The translations under genes were made by a program, and so were the position numbers. The notes beneath the pieces are model-generated. The model saw only the letters and a list, made by a program, of their open reading frames with translations. It made no database searches and was not told where the DNA came from. From Zelonia costaricensis (taxonomy: Eukaryota; Euglenozoa; Kinetoplastea; Trypanosomatida; Trypanosomatidae), in assembly GCA_030849075.1 (NCBI GenBank), contig JASAOO010003178.1, positions 1 through 27,016 on the forward strand: a stretch of DNA of 27,016 nucleotides, given 5' to 3'. Below, piece after piece: positions 18,157 through 26,198 of the stretch (the stretch's first letter is position 1; every line of letters begins with the position of its first letter).

Positions 18157-18779
18157 GGTTGAGGGGTGGTTGGGGTCGTGAAGAGGGGGGGGGGGCGAAG
18201 GGTAGGGGAAAGAAAAAGAAGTGTGGGGGTGGGGTATAAGAGGAGGGGGTGGGGTGGGCGCCGGAGCGGGACACAGAGACACGACGGGGGTGGGCTGCTG
18301 CAGCTTCTATACGAGGGATGTGTGGGCAGAAGGGGGAGGGAGGTAAGAGCGCGGAAAGGAGACGAGGAGGGGTTTGAAATCACTGCCAGCGTGTGTGTGC
18401 GTATGTGTGTGTAAATGTGGTGGGGGTTGGAAGGAAGTGAGGGGGGAGAAGTGCGTGCAAGTGGTAAGGTGGTGTGTGTGTGTGCATGGGCAGACGCAAA
18501 CCACGCAGGCAGCATCGGGGCGTTGAACTCGAGGCCCATCCCTTGCCTTTTTTTTCTCTTCCACACCTCAGCGTCTACCGCTGCAGAAGCTCGGGCGCCC
18601 CAGAGCATGAAGCGCTTGGAGTCTGGTTCATGCCGCAATAGCAGCAAACACACAGCAGCAACAACAGCAGCGGGACTCACACACAGACACAGACAGAGAG
18701 AAACAGAAGATCGCGTAAAAACGGGAAGAGAAGAAGACGCGGTGGTGTTTGCAGCCCCGGCGGGGGAAGGGGAGGGGTC
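18157..18779. other. Intergenic region between the 14-3-3 gene and the 445-aa protein gene
   Basis: It contains the pyrimidine-rich 14-3-3 leader (18157-18306), with an 11-base G run on the + strand at 18185-18195, and the 3' UTR of the 445-residue protein gene. On the + strand, 18540-18571 resembles an antisense polypyrimidine-AG acceptor. Confidence 0.6.
18307..18349 (-). promoter_or_regulatory. Predicted spliced-leader acceptor for the 14-3-3 gene
   Basis: CT-rich tract on the minus strand at 18327-18349, then the first AG at 18307-18308 (TATAG). The resulting 150-nt leader is pyrimidine-rich in its 3' half and has no ATG before 18156. Confidence 0.5.
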
Positions 18780-20117
18780 TCACGTCGCTGCTGCGGGGTA
18801 CGCCCTCAACACGTTTCCCACAAGAAGGAGTGCTTCGGCAGAGCGTGGAGGGGGTGGTGGCAGCGCCTCCGCAGTGACCAACGAGTGGACGCCGAGGCAC
18901 GACGCGCACTCGACTGCCGCCACGTAGGGGATGCGGAACGGCGAGACGTCGGACAGGTCTGGCGCTGTCACCGGCGCGGGTTGCGCCACGACTTCGACCG
19001 GCAGGGGAGCGGGCCGCACAGCGCGAGCGGCAGCCTTGCGCGTCTTCGACGTCGGCCCCCGCGGAGACGATGCCCGTTCCGCCAACGCCGCCGCCGCTGC
19101 CGCTGCGACGTCACTGGCAGCCCCGCCACGCTCGAGGTGAAGGAGGGGCGGCACCCAGCGTGTGGGGTGTGGCTGCACGCGCCAGCCAGGGCATGGCGCG
19201 TCAGGGGCGGGGAGAGCAGCGGTGGTGCGCAGCCACTCCCTCGCCTGCAGGAGTGCGAGAAAGTCGTTGACGAGAAGGGACGGCACGAGCCAGTACGCGT
19301 CTGCCGAGTTCGGCGACGCTGCGTGAAGGCCTGGCGTAAGAGGAGTCGAGGAGGGTAGGGAGTGCGCTGCAGCTACCGCGGCGGCATCGCCTGGGCCGTT
19401 GCTGCTGCTGCTGCTGCTGCTGCTGTCATGACTGCCGTGCGTCGACACAAGGGTCTCCATCGAGAGAACAAAGCAGTGACCGTCTGCGTCGACGTGCATG
19501 AGCAGCTCGCGACCGGCTGCGGGGGCAGCGCCGCCGGTGACTGCGCTCCAGTGCACGACCTGCAGGCACGCCTTGGTGTCGTGTGCGTAGACGCCCCACA
19601 TGGAGCTCGGCGCCTCACGCCCCCGTGGCGGCGACGTGTCGGAGAGGAGGTACGCGAGGTAAGTCTGTCGAGGCTGCGGCGCGCCTGACACGCGGTGCGA
19701 TGCAGCAGCTGCTGCTGCGTGTACCGGTGGTGCCGGTGGGTTTCGGTGCGGCAGCAGCGCGGCAGCCCGCACGCACGGCGTCCCGGCTGCGACGGAGGGG
19801 CCGACGGGGGCTGCGGTGATGACCGCGAGGTCTGCGGCCAGCACAGCGCCGTCACGTGGCGGGTTGGGCGCGCACTGCCGAGGTTTATCTGTGTGTGCAT
19901 CCCCCGCGTGACAGGTACCGGGGTCTGACGCGGCGTGCTCTGGTGTAGTCCATGCCGCCGCCCCCCCATCCGGGGCCTGGACCGCCTTCTGCAGTGGACA
20001 CGGATCTGTTGAAGGCTGCGGCGCTGCTGCTGCTGCCGCGGCGGCGGCGGCGGCCTTGAGCAGCTTGCGCGCCGCCATAGCTCGGGACCGCTTGTTGTTC
20101 TTGGGCTTGCGGACCAT
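18780..20117 (-). CDS. Unrecognised basic Ala-rich protein, 445 aa
   Basis: I do not recognise a domain. The N-terminal 21 residues are strongly basic (MVRKPKNNKRSR then AARKLLK), which could be a nuclear or nucleolar signal or an RNA-binding tail, followed by about a dozen Ala. Residues 34-150 are low-complexity Ala/Pro. More ordered blocks follow: 151-161 (RQTYLAYLLSD), 174-192 (MWGVYAHDTKACLQVVHW), 203-224 (GRELLMHVDADGHCFVLS), 272-298 (hydrophobic, containing AYWLVPSLLVNDFLALL) and a C-terminal block with SPFRIPYVAAVECASC. An eight-Ser run sits at 233-240. No signal peptide or membrane segment is clear. The ATG at 20117 is the first after the predicted acceptor at 20167-20168. In-frame ATGs at 20174 and 20303 would extend it by 19 or 62 residues, but both lie upstream of that acceptor. 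Confidence 0.75.
   Translation of the reverse strand: MVRKPKNNKRSRAMAARKLLKAAAAAAAAAAAPQPSTDPCPLQKAVQAPDGGAAAWTTPEHAASDPGTCHAGDAHTDKPRQCAPNPPRDGAVLAADLAVITAAPVGPSVAAGTPCVRAAALLPHRNPPAPPVHAAAAAASHRVSGAPQPRQTYLAYLLSDTSPPRGREAPSSMWGVYAHDTKACLQVVHWSAVTGGAAPAAGRELLMHVDADGHCFVLSMETLVSTHGSHDSSSSSSSSNGPGDAAAVAAAHSLPSSTPLTPGLHAASPNSADAYWLVPSLLVNDFLALLQAREWLRTTAALPAPDAPCPGWRVQPHPTRWVPPLLHLERGGAASDVAAAAAAALAERASSPRGPTSKTRKAAARAVRPAPLPVEVVAQPAPVTAPDLSDVSPFRIPYVAAVECASCLGVHSLVTAEALPPPPPRSAEALLLVGNVLRAYPAAAT
19396..19423 (-). repeat. (CAG)n run coding for poly-Ser
   Basis: An AGC repeat on the coding strand of the 445-residue protein gene, giving eight consecutive Ser at residues 233-240. Likely length-variable between strains. 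Confidence 0.85.
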
Positions 20118-20166
20118 ACGAGCTCGACGTGTGTGTTCTGAGTACGTGTCTTGTGTGAGGTGGTGT

Positions 20167-20209
20167 CTTGGCATCAGTGTGGATGCGCACCGAAGAAGGA
20201 GGCAGAGAG
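20167..20209 (-). promoter_or_regulatory. Predicted spliced-leader acceptor for the 445-aa protein gene
   Basis: CT-rich tract on the minus strand at 20191-20209, first AG at 20167-20168. The 5' UTR is about 49 nt with no ATG before 20117. An in-frame ATG at 20174 is cut off by this splice site. Confidence 0.45.
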
Positions 20210-20290
20210 CACGTGGCGGTGTTCGCAATGAATGTGCATGAGAGACGCTGCATCGCACAGGGTCGAGGGGGGTGGGACGGGAAAGAAGGC

Positions 20291-20312
20291 GAGGCACCTG
20301 CATGGGTGCCTC
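20291..20312. repeat. Perfect inverted repeat, 8-bp stem with 6-nt loop
   Basis: Arms GAGGCACC (20291-20298) and GGTGCCTC (20305-20312) are exact reverse complements around a 6-nt loop. It lies in non-coding DNA upstream of the 445-residue protein gene. Confidence 0.7.
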
Positions 20313-22134
20313 TTCGACTGCACTGCGACCTCAGAAATGCACGTGTCGAGCTGCGGAAGGCAGCCGTCGCACGACACACTGATGCACACCGCGTACCACC
20401 TCCACCCCTCCGCCCTTTGCTGTTCTTCGATGAGAGTCGGTTGACCCCCGTCGGCATGTTCGTGCGCAGGCAGCGCGACTCACGCTGGCAACACAGAAGG
20501 AGGGCTGCGCCGCCTTCGTCGGCTGCATCGGCATCCGCCGAGTCCCCCTCCCCACGCCTTGCTTCAGCTCCTTCTTACACTCGTTGTGGACGTGCACTCG
20601 TGTGCGCCTGCTACGCGGGTGCGACCTTCACCAGTGCGCGCACACACACACACACGCACACACAGAGCTACACTTCCACGGCGACCATCTCTCTTTCACG
20701 TTTTTCTTGTACGATGTTGGATCGTAATAGGGGGCAAAACTGAATAGGCACCGACGCAATAGAGAGGGAAACAACAAGGCAGGCATGCAAGATGATGGCG
20801 ACGCCACGCAGAAAAACACAAACGCACGGCAGCCGCGTGGAGGAAGAAGAAGAGAAGTGACCAGGAGACCACAACTCAATGCGCATCAGGAAGGGGAGGG
20901 GGCGCAGTCATGAGGGGAAGGCACCCGCAACCACCTCGGAGAAGACAGTACAATACGCCTCCCCGAGACGACACTAAACCAACAGACCACACAAACACAC
21001 ACACACACTCAAACACGTGTGATGATACAACAGGGCAGTCCGTACAACACCACTAGCCAGCATGATCGAGGGAGAGATCGTGGAAGTCGTGTGGGATCAA
21101 GTGGGTGGGTAGGGGGGGAGAGAAGGTCTCATGGAAAAGAGGAGTAGAGGAAGGGATGGGGGAGGGGGACGGCTGCACACGTGCACACGCCCACACACAC
21201 CCACACTCTTTCTTCCCCCCCCCTCACCAGCCTTACTCCCCTTCTCCCAACACATGCGCACAATCGCGCCGCCGTGATTCGATCCACTTGTCGGTGTGGT
21301 GTTTGCGTGCTACGCATCTATGACCCTTGGATATACGCGGGAGGGGAGGGGGGGGGGCGGAGGTAAAGAGAAAAACAAAGAACGCCAAAAGAAGGGAGTC
21401 TGCCACGCACGCACGTGCACGCAACGGTGCGTCGCCACGTAACGCTCAAGGCAGCGCTATCGTGTGTGTGTGTGTGTGCGTGCTTGTGATTGACGAGCTG
21501 CGTAGTGGATCAGCGTCCACCACGGCATCTCCTCGCATCCTCTCTTTCCAGTTCCGTGCACGAGACGGCGGTGCTACCCCGCTCCACCCTCCTACAGTCC
21601 GCTGCACACACGCAACCACAAACGAGGCTGAGAGAGAGCTGAGCCCGGGAGGGGGGCACGACAGGACGACGACTCCCCGAGCGTGGACATCGATCTATGG
21701 AAAAAAGAAAGCTGGGAAACAAAAAAGGCAAACATGCACAAAAGATAAAGCGAAACGGGTGATGTCGCACGCCGGGGGGGGGTGCCGTCGCTGTCCAAAG
21801 CTCATCAACGACGCACGCGGGGGAGCTGGGTGCAGGGTGGGGGAGGGGGGCCGAGAGAAGGATGGCAACTCAACAGGGGCCCGTGTAGCACACAAACACA
21901 CACATACACATACACACACACACACACGTACTGGGGCTGCAGCTCCTTGCGCACAAGTGAGCCAGAAGGGAGGAGGTGCCGTCGAAGAAACTTGGAGAGA
22001 GAAGAGACTACACAAAGGGGGCAAAGGTGTTTGCGTTCAGAAACGCGATGTGCGGCGCACCACTGCGCCTCAGCCTCAACAACAAGCGGTGAGGAGGGAG
22101 GAAAGGAGAGAGGCAGCGGCCCGCACGGTGTGGC

Positions 22135-22284
22135 GTGTGTGTGTGTGTGTGTGTGTGTGCTGACGCACTCGCAGAGGAGGTGTGAGGAGAGGAGGCTGAT
22201 GAGACTGAGCGCGGTAAGACACCCGTCACGTCTCGTTCCGCCGGTATAGTCATACACGTCCACACACACACACACACACACACA
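22135..22284. repeat. (GT)n and (CA)n arms of a long potential RNA hairpin in the PIF1 3' UTR
   Basis: A 25-nt GT run (22135-22159) and a 24-nt CA run (22261-22284) on the + strand are complementary and about 100 nt apart. They could form a stem of about 24 bp in the minus-strand mRNA, starting roughly 230 nt after the PIF1 stop codon. Another CA run at 21889-21928 could compete for pairing. Confidence 0.7.
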
Positions 22285-22510
22285 TACGGGCTTACAATGG
22301 GGAAGCGCGGAGACAAGAAAAAAAAAAAAGGAATGAGACAGCAGCGAAGGGTGAAGGGTGGGAGAGGAGAGGAGGAGCGGGGGAGGGGTGAGGAAGGGGG
22401 GGGGTGTATGGCGTTCCCCTCCATCACACATGACGTGTACAAGTCGTGCTCGCGTTTCGGAGACGCCGGCACACGCGCACGTACACACGAGGCAAAAGAT
22501 GTTGCACAAC

Positions 22511-25500
22511 CTAGAACGTGTGCTCCTCCCCAATGCTCACGGTCACACGAGAGGAGGGTGCGACCGACTGCGCCGCCGCCGCGGCAGCGGCCGCCACGAG
22601 GCCCGTTGCCTGCTCCACCTCCCTCGGTGTGAGGTCGTCCACGCTAACGCCATCGGCGTCGCCCTGCTCGTCGGCCATCGCCGCCACATCACCACCACTA
22701 CCACTCACACCACCACTGCTGCCGCTCACGGCCGCGCTGAGGACGCCCACGTCCGCCTTGCCCGCGCCCTTCACCCGGCGGCGCGCGTCGGTGAGCTTCG
22801 CCACCCGCTCCACGTGCCGCACGAGCTTCCGCATGCGTCGTGCCACGAGCACCGACTGCTGAATGGTGCTGAGGTGTTCGAGGTTGAACGGGGCCGCACC
22901 GAAGCCGTCGGCGGTGGCGGCGCCGTCGCTGCCGCTGCTACCGTGGCGCCCTACGCTGACCGTCACGCGACTTCCATCACCGCCGAGCCTGTCGTCGCTC
23001 TCATCGCCATCGCTCAGGCCGCGGGAGGCCCCGCCGTTCACGCGTGCCAGACGATCCTCCTCGTGCATCGAGCCGCCCTGCTGCTGCTGCTGCTGCTGCT
23101 GGGTCTGACGCGACACGCCACTGCCGCTCTGCCCCGCGAGGTGGTGCACGCGTGCGGACATCAGCGTCGGCGCGACCCCAGCGCTGCCGCCCATGGAGGT
23201 GACCCCCTCGAGCAGGCGGCGCAGCGATGCGCCACGGCGGCGCAGGTGGTAGATGGTATCGTTGCATCGCTTCCACGCGGAAACCGGGAACTTAGCGACG
23301 TCAGCGACGGTCCAGAGCAGCGCGCCGCGGAGGGCCTTGTCGAACTGAACGCACGTGTCGTTCGCCAGCACCATGTTCGCGGCGAAGCTGGACATGGAGA
23401 GCTGCTCCGGGTTGCGCACGCGGCTCATGGCGACGTAGAGAAGGTGCTCGCACGGCCACATGCGGGACAGCTCGAGGTGCACGCGGCCCACGAGCGTCAG
23501 CCCCTGCACCTTGTGCACCGTGAAGGCGTACGCCAGCGACAGCGGCAGGGCGACGCTGGAGAGGCTGTAGAAGTGCGTGTTGGGGCCTCCGCCGACGGAG
23601 AACTCCCACGGGGGCACGGCCATCTTCTCGCCGCTGTAGAACTGCACGACCGGCACCATCGGCACGGGCATACCGCACTCCGTGAAGCAGAAGACGCGGT
23701 ACCGCTCGATGGACCGCTTCACCGCATCGGTCTTGATGTACTCCGGGAAGGACTCCTCCTTGCACTCCACGAAGTCCACCACCGTGCCGATGCTGCCGTT
23801 CACCAGGTTGGACGACAGGTTCGCGCGCAGCAGCACACGGCAGCCCTTCTTCAGCGTCAGCGGCTGGGCGATGGGGTGGTTCGACATGACCTTGTGGAGG
23901 TGTTCCTCCGTTTCGGGGGTGTGCAGGCCGTCGCCATTCGGCACGATCTCCGTCACTGTCGCGCCCAGCTCCAGTTCGTTCAGCAGCCCCGCAATCTCGA
24001 GGAACCGCTCCCGCATCGCGTCGCGCCAAGCGACGGACTCGCCCGGCGGGAGCATCACCCGCATCGCGTGACCGTCCTCGTAGACGCGGTAGAGAGAGAG
24101 GAGGGAGGCGCGGGGGAGGTCGAGCGTCGCCTGCAACAGCGACCGCACGTGACGAGCGAACTCGGCCTCGTTGAAGTCCTTCGTCGTGCGCAGCAGCAAC
24201 GTGGCGGTCGTCTCGCACTGCAGCGACGTGATGCCGGCCTCGGGGGTGAGGGTGAGCGGCTCGCCTGGCAGCCGCTGCAGCTCCCGCTCGTTTGCCGCGT
24301 GCACCTCCTTGTTCGTCGGCAGCAGGTTCACGGCGGAGTCAACCATCGTCCCGGGCGGCAGCTGCTGCACGGTGGTCTTGAGGTCGCTGGGCACGATGCC
24401 GAGCCGCATGAGCTGCAGGTCGTTGGCAAACTTCGAGTCGGCGGTCTGGCGCACCTGCTTCTCGAGGCGGACCTTGACGAAGTTCTTGTGGAAGAGGCCG
24501 GAGCCGATCAGTGAGGTCTCGTTGATGCAGCCGAGCTGCAGGAAGTCACCGCACAGGATGATCTGCACGCCGCCGAAGGGGAGGTCGGGCGTGCCGGCTT
24601 CCTCGCGCAGGACGCGATCGAACTCCTCGAAGAGGCTTAGCGGGAACATGGACACCTCGTCAATGATGATGACGTCGTAGTCGAGGATGGCGCTGCGGCG
24701 CATGAACTCGCCGCGAGAGGTGACGCCGAGGGCGTGGTGAAAGGTGGAGCCGCCGATGTGGCAGCCCGCCACACCCGTCGTGGCCGTCATGGCAACGCGT
24801 AGGCGGTGCCCCTGCAGACGCCGCGCCAGCGCACGCAGCAGCACCGTCTTGCCCGTGCCGGCGCTGCCTCCAATGTACATGTGGTGGCCGCGCAAGGCGA
24901 TGTCGATGACGCGCTTCTGCTCGTCGTTGAGCTCGATGGCCTCGTCCGGGTCGTGCGCACCGCCGCCGTTCAACAAACCCTTCGGCTGCTCTCCTGTCGC
25001 TGCCGCCTCGTCCAGCGGATTGCCGACGGCAGACACGACAGACGCGTAGTGGCTGCGCATGACGCTGTTCGTCTTGACCTGGATCATCTGCTGAATCGCG
25101 TTGGCCGGGTCGGTGATGTTCTTGTTCGCAATCACCGTGCCCACCACGCGGGCGATCGTGACCGGCCACCGCGTCGGCACCGCCGCCGTCCCCGCCCGCA
25201 CGCGTTCGGCAAGGGCGTTGAGCATCGCCGGGTGCTCGAGGGTGACCTGCCGCTGCGCGTTGACACCAAAGCCGATCTCCCGCAGGCACTGCATCGTCAG
25301 CGACGTCTCGCTCGTCATGCGACCGGTGAGGGCGTTGTAGACGAGCGTCGACTCGCGCGGCTCCGTGGGGATGCGGTCGCCGCCCTCGTCCGACGGGTGC
25401 AGGATGGCAGAGAAGAAGGACTCTTCATCAAGGTCGCGGCGGAAGGGGTTCACCGGAGCCGCCTTCTCCGCGTCGGCCGGCGCCGAAGCCGCCTTGCGAG

Positions 25501-26170
25501 AGCGGCCCGGCGCATTCTTCGTCTTTGCAGGCGCCTCGGCCGCTGCTGTCGACCGCGCACTCGCCTCCGCGTCCGCCGCCGCCGTGGTGGACGTGTTCAC
25601 GGCGGTGACGCTCGTTACAGGAGTGGGCTGTGCTTCAGCGTCGGCGCCGGCAGCGAACGAAGGAGAAGCGGATGCCTGGCTGCCTGAGACCTGCTGCACC
25701 TGCTGCTGCTGTACCTGCTGGGGCGGCTTTGGCTCGATCAGCAGTGCGGCGGTGCTCGCCTCTGTCGGGGGCGGAGGCTGCGGCATCGGGGCGGCGGACT
25801 GCACAAACACCTCCTGCGCCACAGCATCCACTGAGGCGTCGACGGCAGCGGCCGCGTCGCTCGCCGGCGCGGAGGTGGAGCGGCGCGACTTGCGGCCTGG
25901 GGGTCGTCCGCGGCGCTTGCCGGTGGGCGAAGACGTGGAGACCGCGGCAGCTGTTGCGGCGGCGGTAGGGGTGGTGCCTGTGGTGGACTGCCACCGCATG
26001 GCCGCCCACACCGCGGCGTAGTCACTCGTGGCGCTACCGCTGCTGCAGCCGACACCGCCACACGACAGCATCGCGTGGGCGCTGCCAGGCAGGAGTCGCC
26101 GGCCGGCGTGGGCGGCCACCTGGGCGGAGTGCCGCCCCGCTGAGGAGGCGCTGCTGAGACGACGAAACAT
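22511..26170 (-). CDS. PIF1-family DNA helicase with mitochondrial-type presequence and AT-hook, 1219 aa
   Basis: A superfamily 1B 5'-to-3' DNA helicase. Motifs: Walker A GGSAGTGKT at 434-442 (K441), Ia ATTGVAGCHIGGSTFH, Walker B IIIDEVS (D504, E505), III GDFLQLG (541-547), V HKVQG (886-890) and VI VAMSRVRNPEQL (M915, R917). The first 34 residues are Arg/Ser/Ala-rich without acidic residues (MFRRLSSASS), as expected for a mitochondrial presequence. An AT-hook core RGRP is at 87-90 within a basic cluster. Residues 95-230 are Ala/Thr/Gln-rich. After the core, about 270 residues of Gly/Ser/Ala-rich tail include an eight-Gln run (23081-23104). Trypanosomatids have an expanded PIF1 family, several members acting on kinetoplast DNA; I do not assign the paralogue. 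The frame is open upstream of 26170 only to a GTG, so ATG 26170 is the start. A second acceptor may lie inside the gene at 26154-26155. Confidence 0.93.
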   Translation of the reverse strand: MFRRLSSASSAGRHSAQVAAHAGRRLLPGSAHAMLSCGGVGCSSGSATSDYAAVWAAMRWQSTTGTTPTAAATAAAVSTSSPTGKRRGRPPGRKSRRSTSAPASDAAAAVDASVDAVAQEVFVQSAAPMPQPPPPTEASTAALLIEPKPPQQVQQQQVQQVSGSQASASPSFAAGADAEAQPTPVTSVTAVNTSTTAAADAEASARSTAAAEAPAKTKNAPGRSRKAASAPADAEKAAPVNPFRRDLDEESFFSAILHPSDEGGDRIPTEPRESTLVYNALTGRMTSETSLTMQCLREIGFGVNAQRQVTLEHPAMLNALAERVRAGTAAVPTRWPVTIARVVGTVIANKNITDPANAIQQMIQVKTNSVMRSHYASVVSAVGNPLDEAAATGEQPKGLLNGGGAHDPDEAIELNDEQKRVIDIALRGHHMYIGGSAGTGKTVLLRALARRLQGHRLRVAMTATTGVAGCHIGGSTFHHALGVTSRGEFMRRSAILDYDVIIIDEVSMFPLSLFEEFDRVLREEAGTPDLPFGGVQIILCGDFLQLGCINETSLIGSGLFHKNFVKVRLEKQVRQTADSKFANDLQLMRLGIVPSDLKTTVQQLPPGTMVDSAVNLLPTNKEVHAANERELQRLPGEPLTLTPEAGITSLQCETTATLLLRTTKDFNEAEFARHVRSLLQATLDLPRASLLSLYRVYEDGHAMRVMLPPGESVAWRDAMRERFLEIAGLLNELELGATVTEIVPNGDGLHTPETEEHLHKVMSNHPIAQPLTLKKGCRVLLRANLSSNLVNGSIGTVVDFVECKEESFPEYIKTDAVKRSIERYRVFCFTECGMPVPMVPVVQFYSGEKMAVPPWEFSVGGGPNTHFYSLSSVALPLSLAYAFTVHKVQGLTLVGRVHLELSRMWPCEHLLYVAMSRVRNPEQLSMSSFAANMVLANDTCVQFDKALRGALLWTVADVAKFPVSAWKRCNDTIYHLRRRGASLRRLLEGVTSMGGSAGVAPTLMSARVHHLAGQSGSGVSRQTQQQQQQQQGGSMHEEDRLARVNGGASRGLSDGDESDDRLGGDGSRVTVSVGRHGSSGSDGAATADGFGAAPFNLEHLSTIQQSVLVARRMRKLVRHVERVAKLTDARRRVKGAGKADVGVLSAAVSGSSGGVSGSGGDVAAMADEQGDADGVSVDDLTPREVEQATGLVAAAAAAAAQSVAPSSRVTVSIGEEHTF

Positions 26171-26198
26171 CACGAAGAAAACCAGAAAAAGAAAAAGG
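26154..26198 (-). promoter_or_regulatory. Second polypyrimidine tract with AG inside the PIF1 coding region
   Basis: The minus strand at 26174-26198 is almost entirely T/C, directly before the PIF1 ATG. The first AG after it is at 26154-26155, within codon 6. Splicing there would remove the first ATG and leave Met34 (26069-26071) as the first in-frame start. Confidence 0.4.

Larger units (their letters stand above)
20118..22510. other. 2.4-kb region between the 445-aa protein and PIF1 genes
   Basis: It holds a short 5' UTR (20118-20166) and what is probably a long PIF1 3' UTR. Present are CA or GT repeats at 20638-20664, 20991-21010, 21461-21480, 21889-21928, 22135-22159 and 22261-22284, a perfect 8-bp stem hairpin at 20291-20312 and many purine runs. 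No supported gene is seen on either strand. Confidence 0.6.

Noticed and set aside
20118..20303. Longer start for the 445-aa protein at ATG 20303 or 20174
   Set aside because: Both ATGs precede the predicted acceptor at 20167-20168, and the added residues look like translated non-coding sequence. The basic MVRKPKNNKR start is more protein-like. A longer form is possible if a different acceptor is used.
22358..24514. 718-codon + strand open frame opposite the PIF1 gene
   Set aside because: It is a shadow of the GC-rich PIF1 coding strand: His/Arg/Leu/Val-rich, no domain, and opposite to all other genes. The same applies to the long + strand frame at 6929-8113 opposite the DUF2779 gene.
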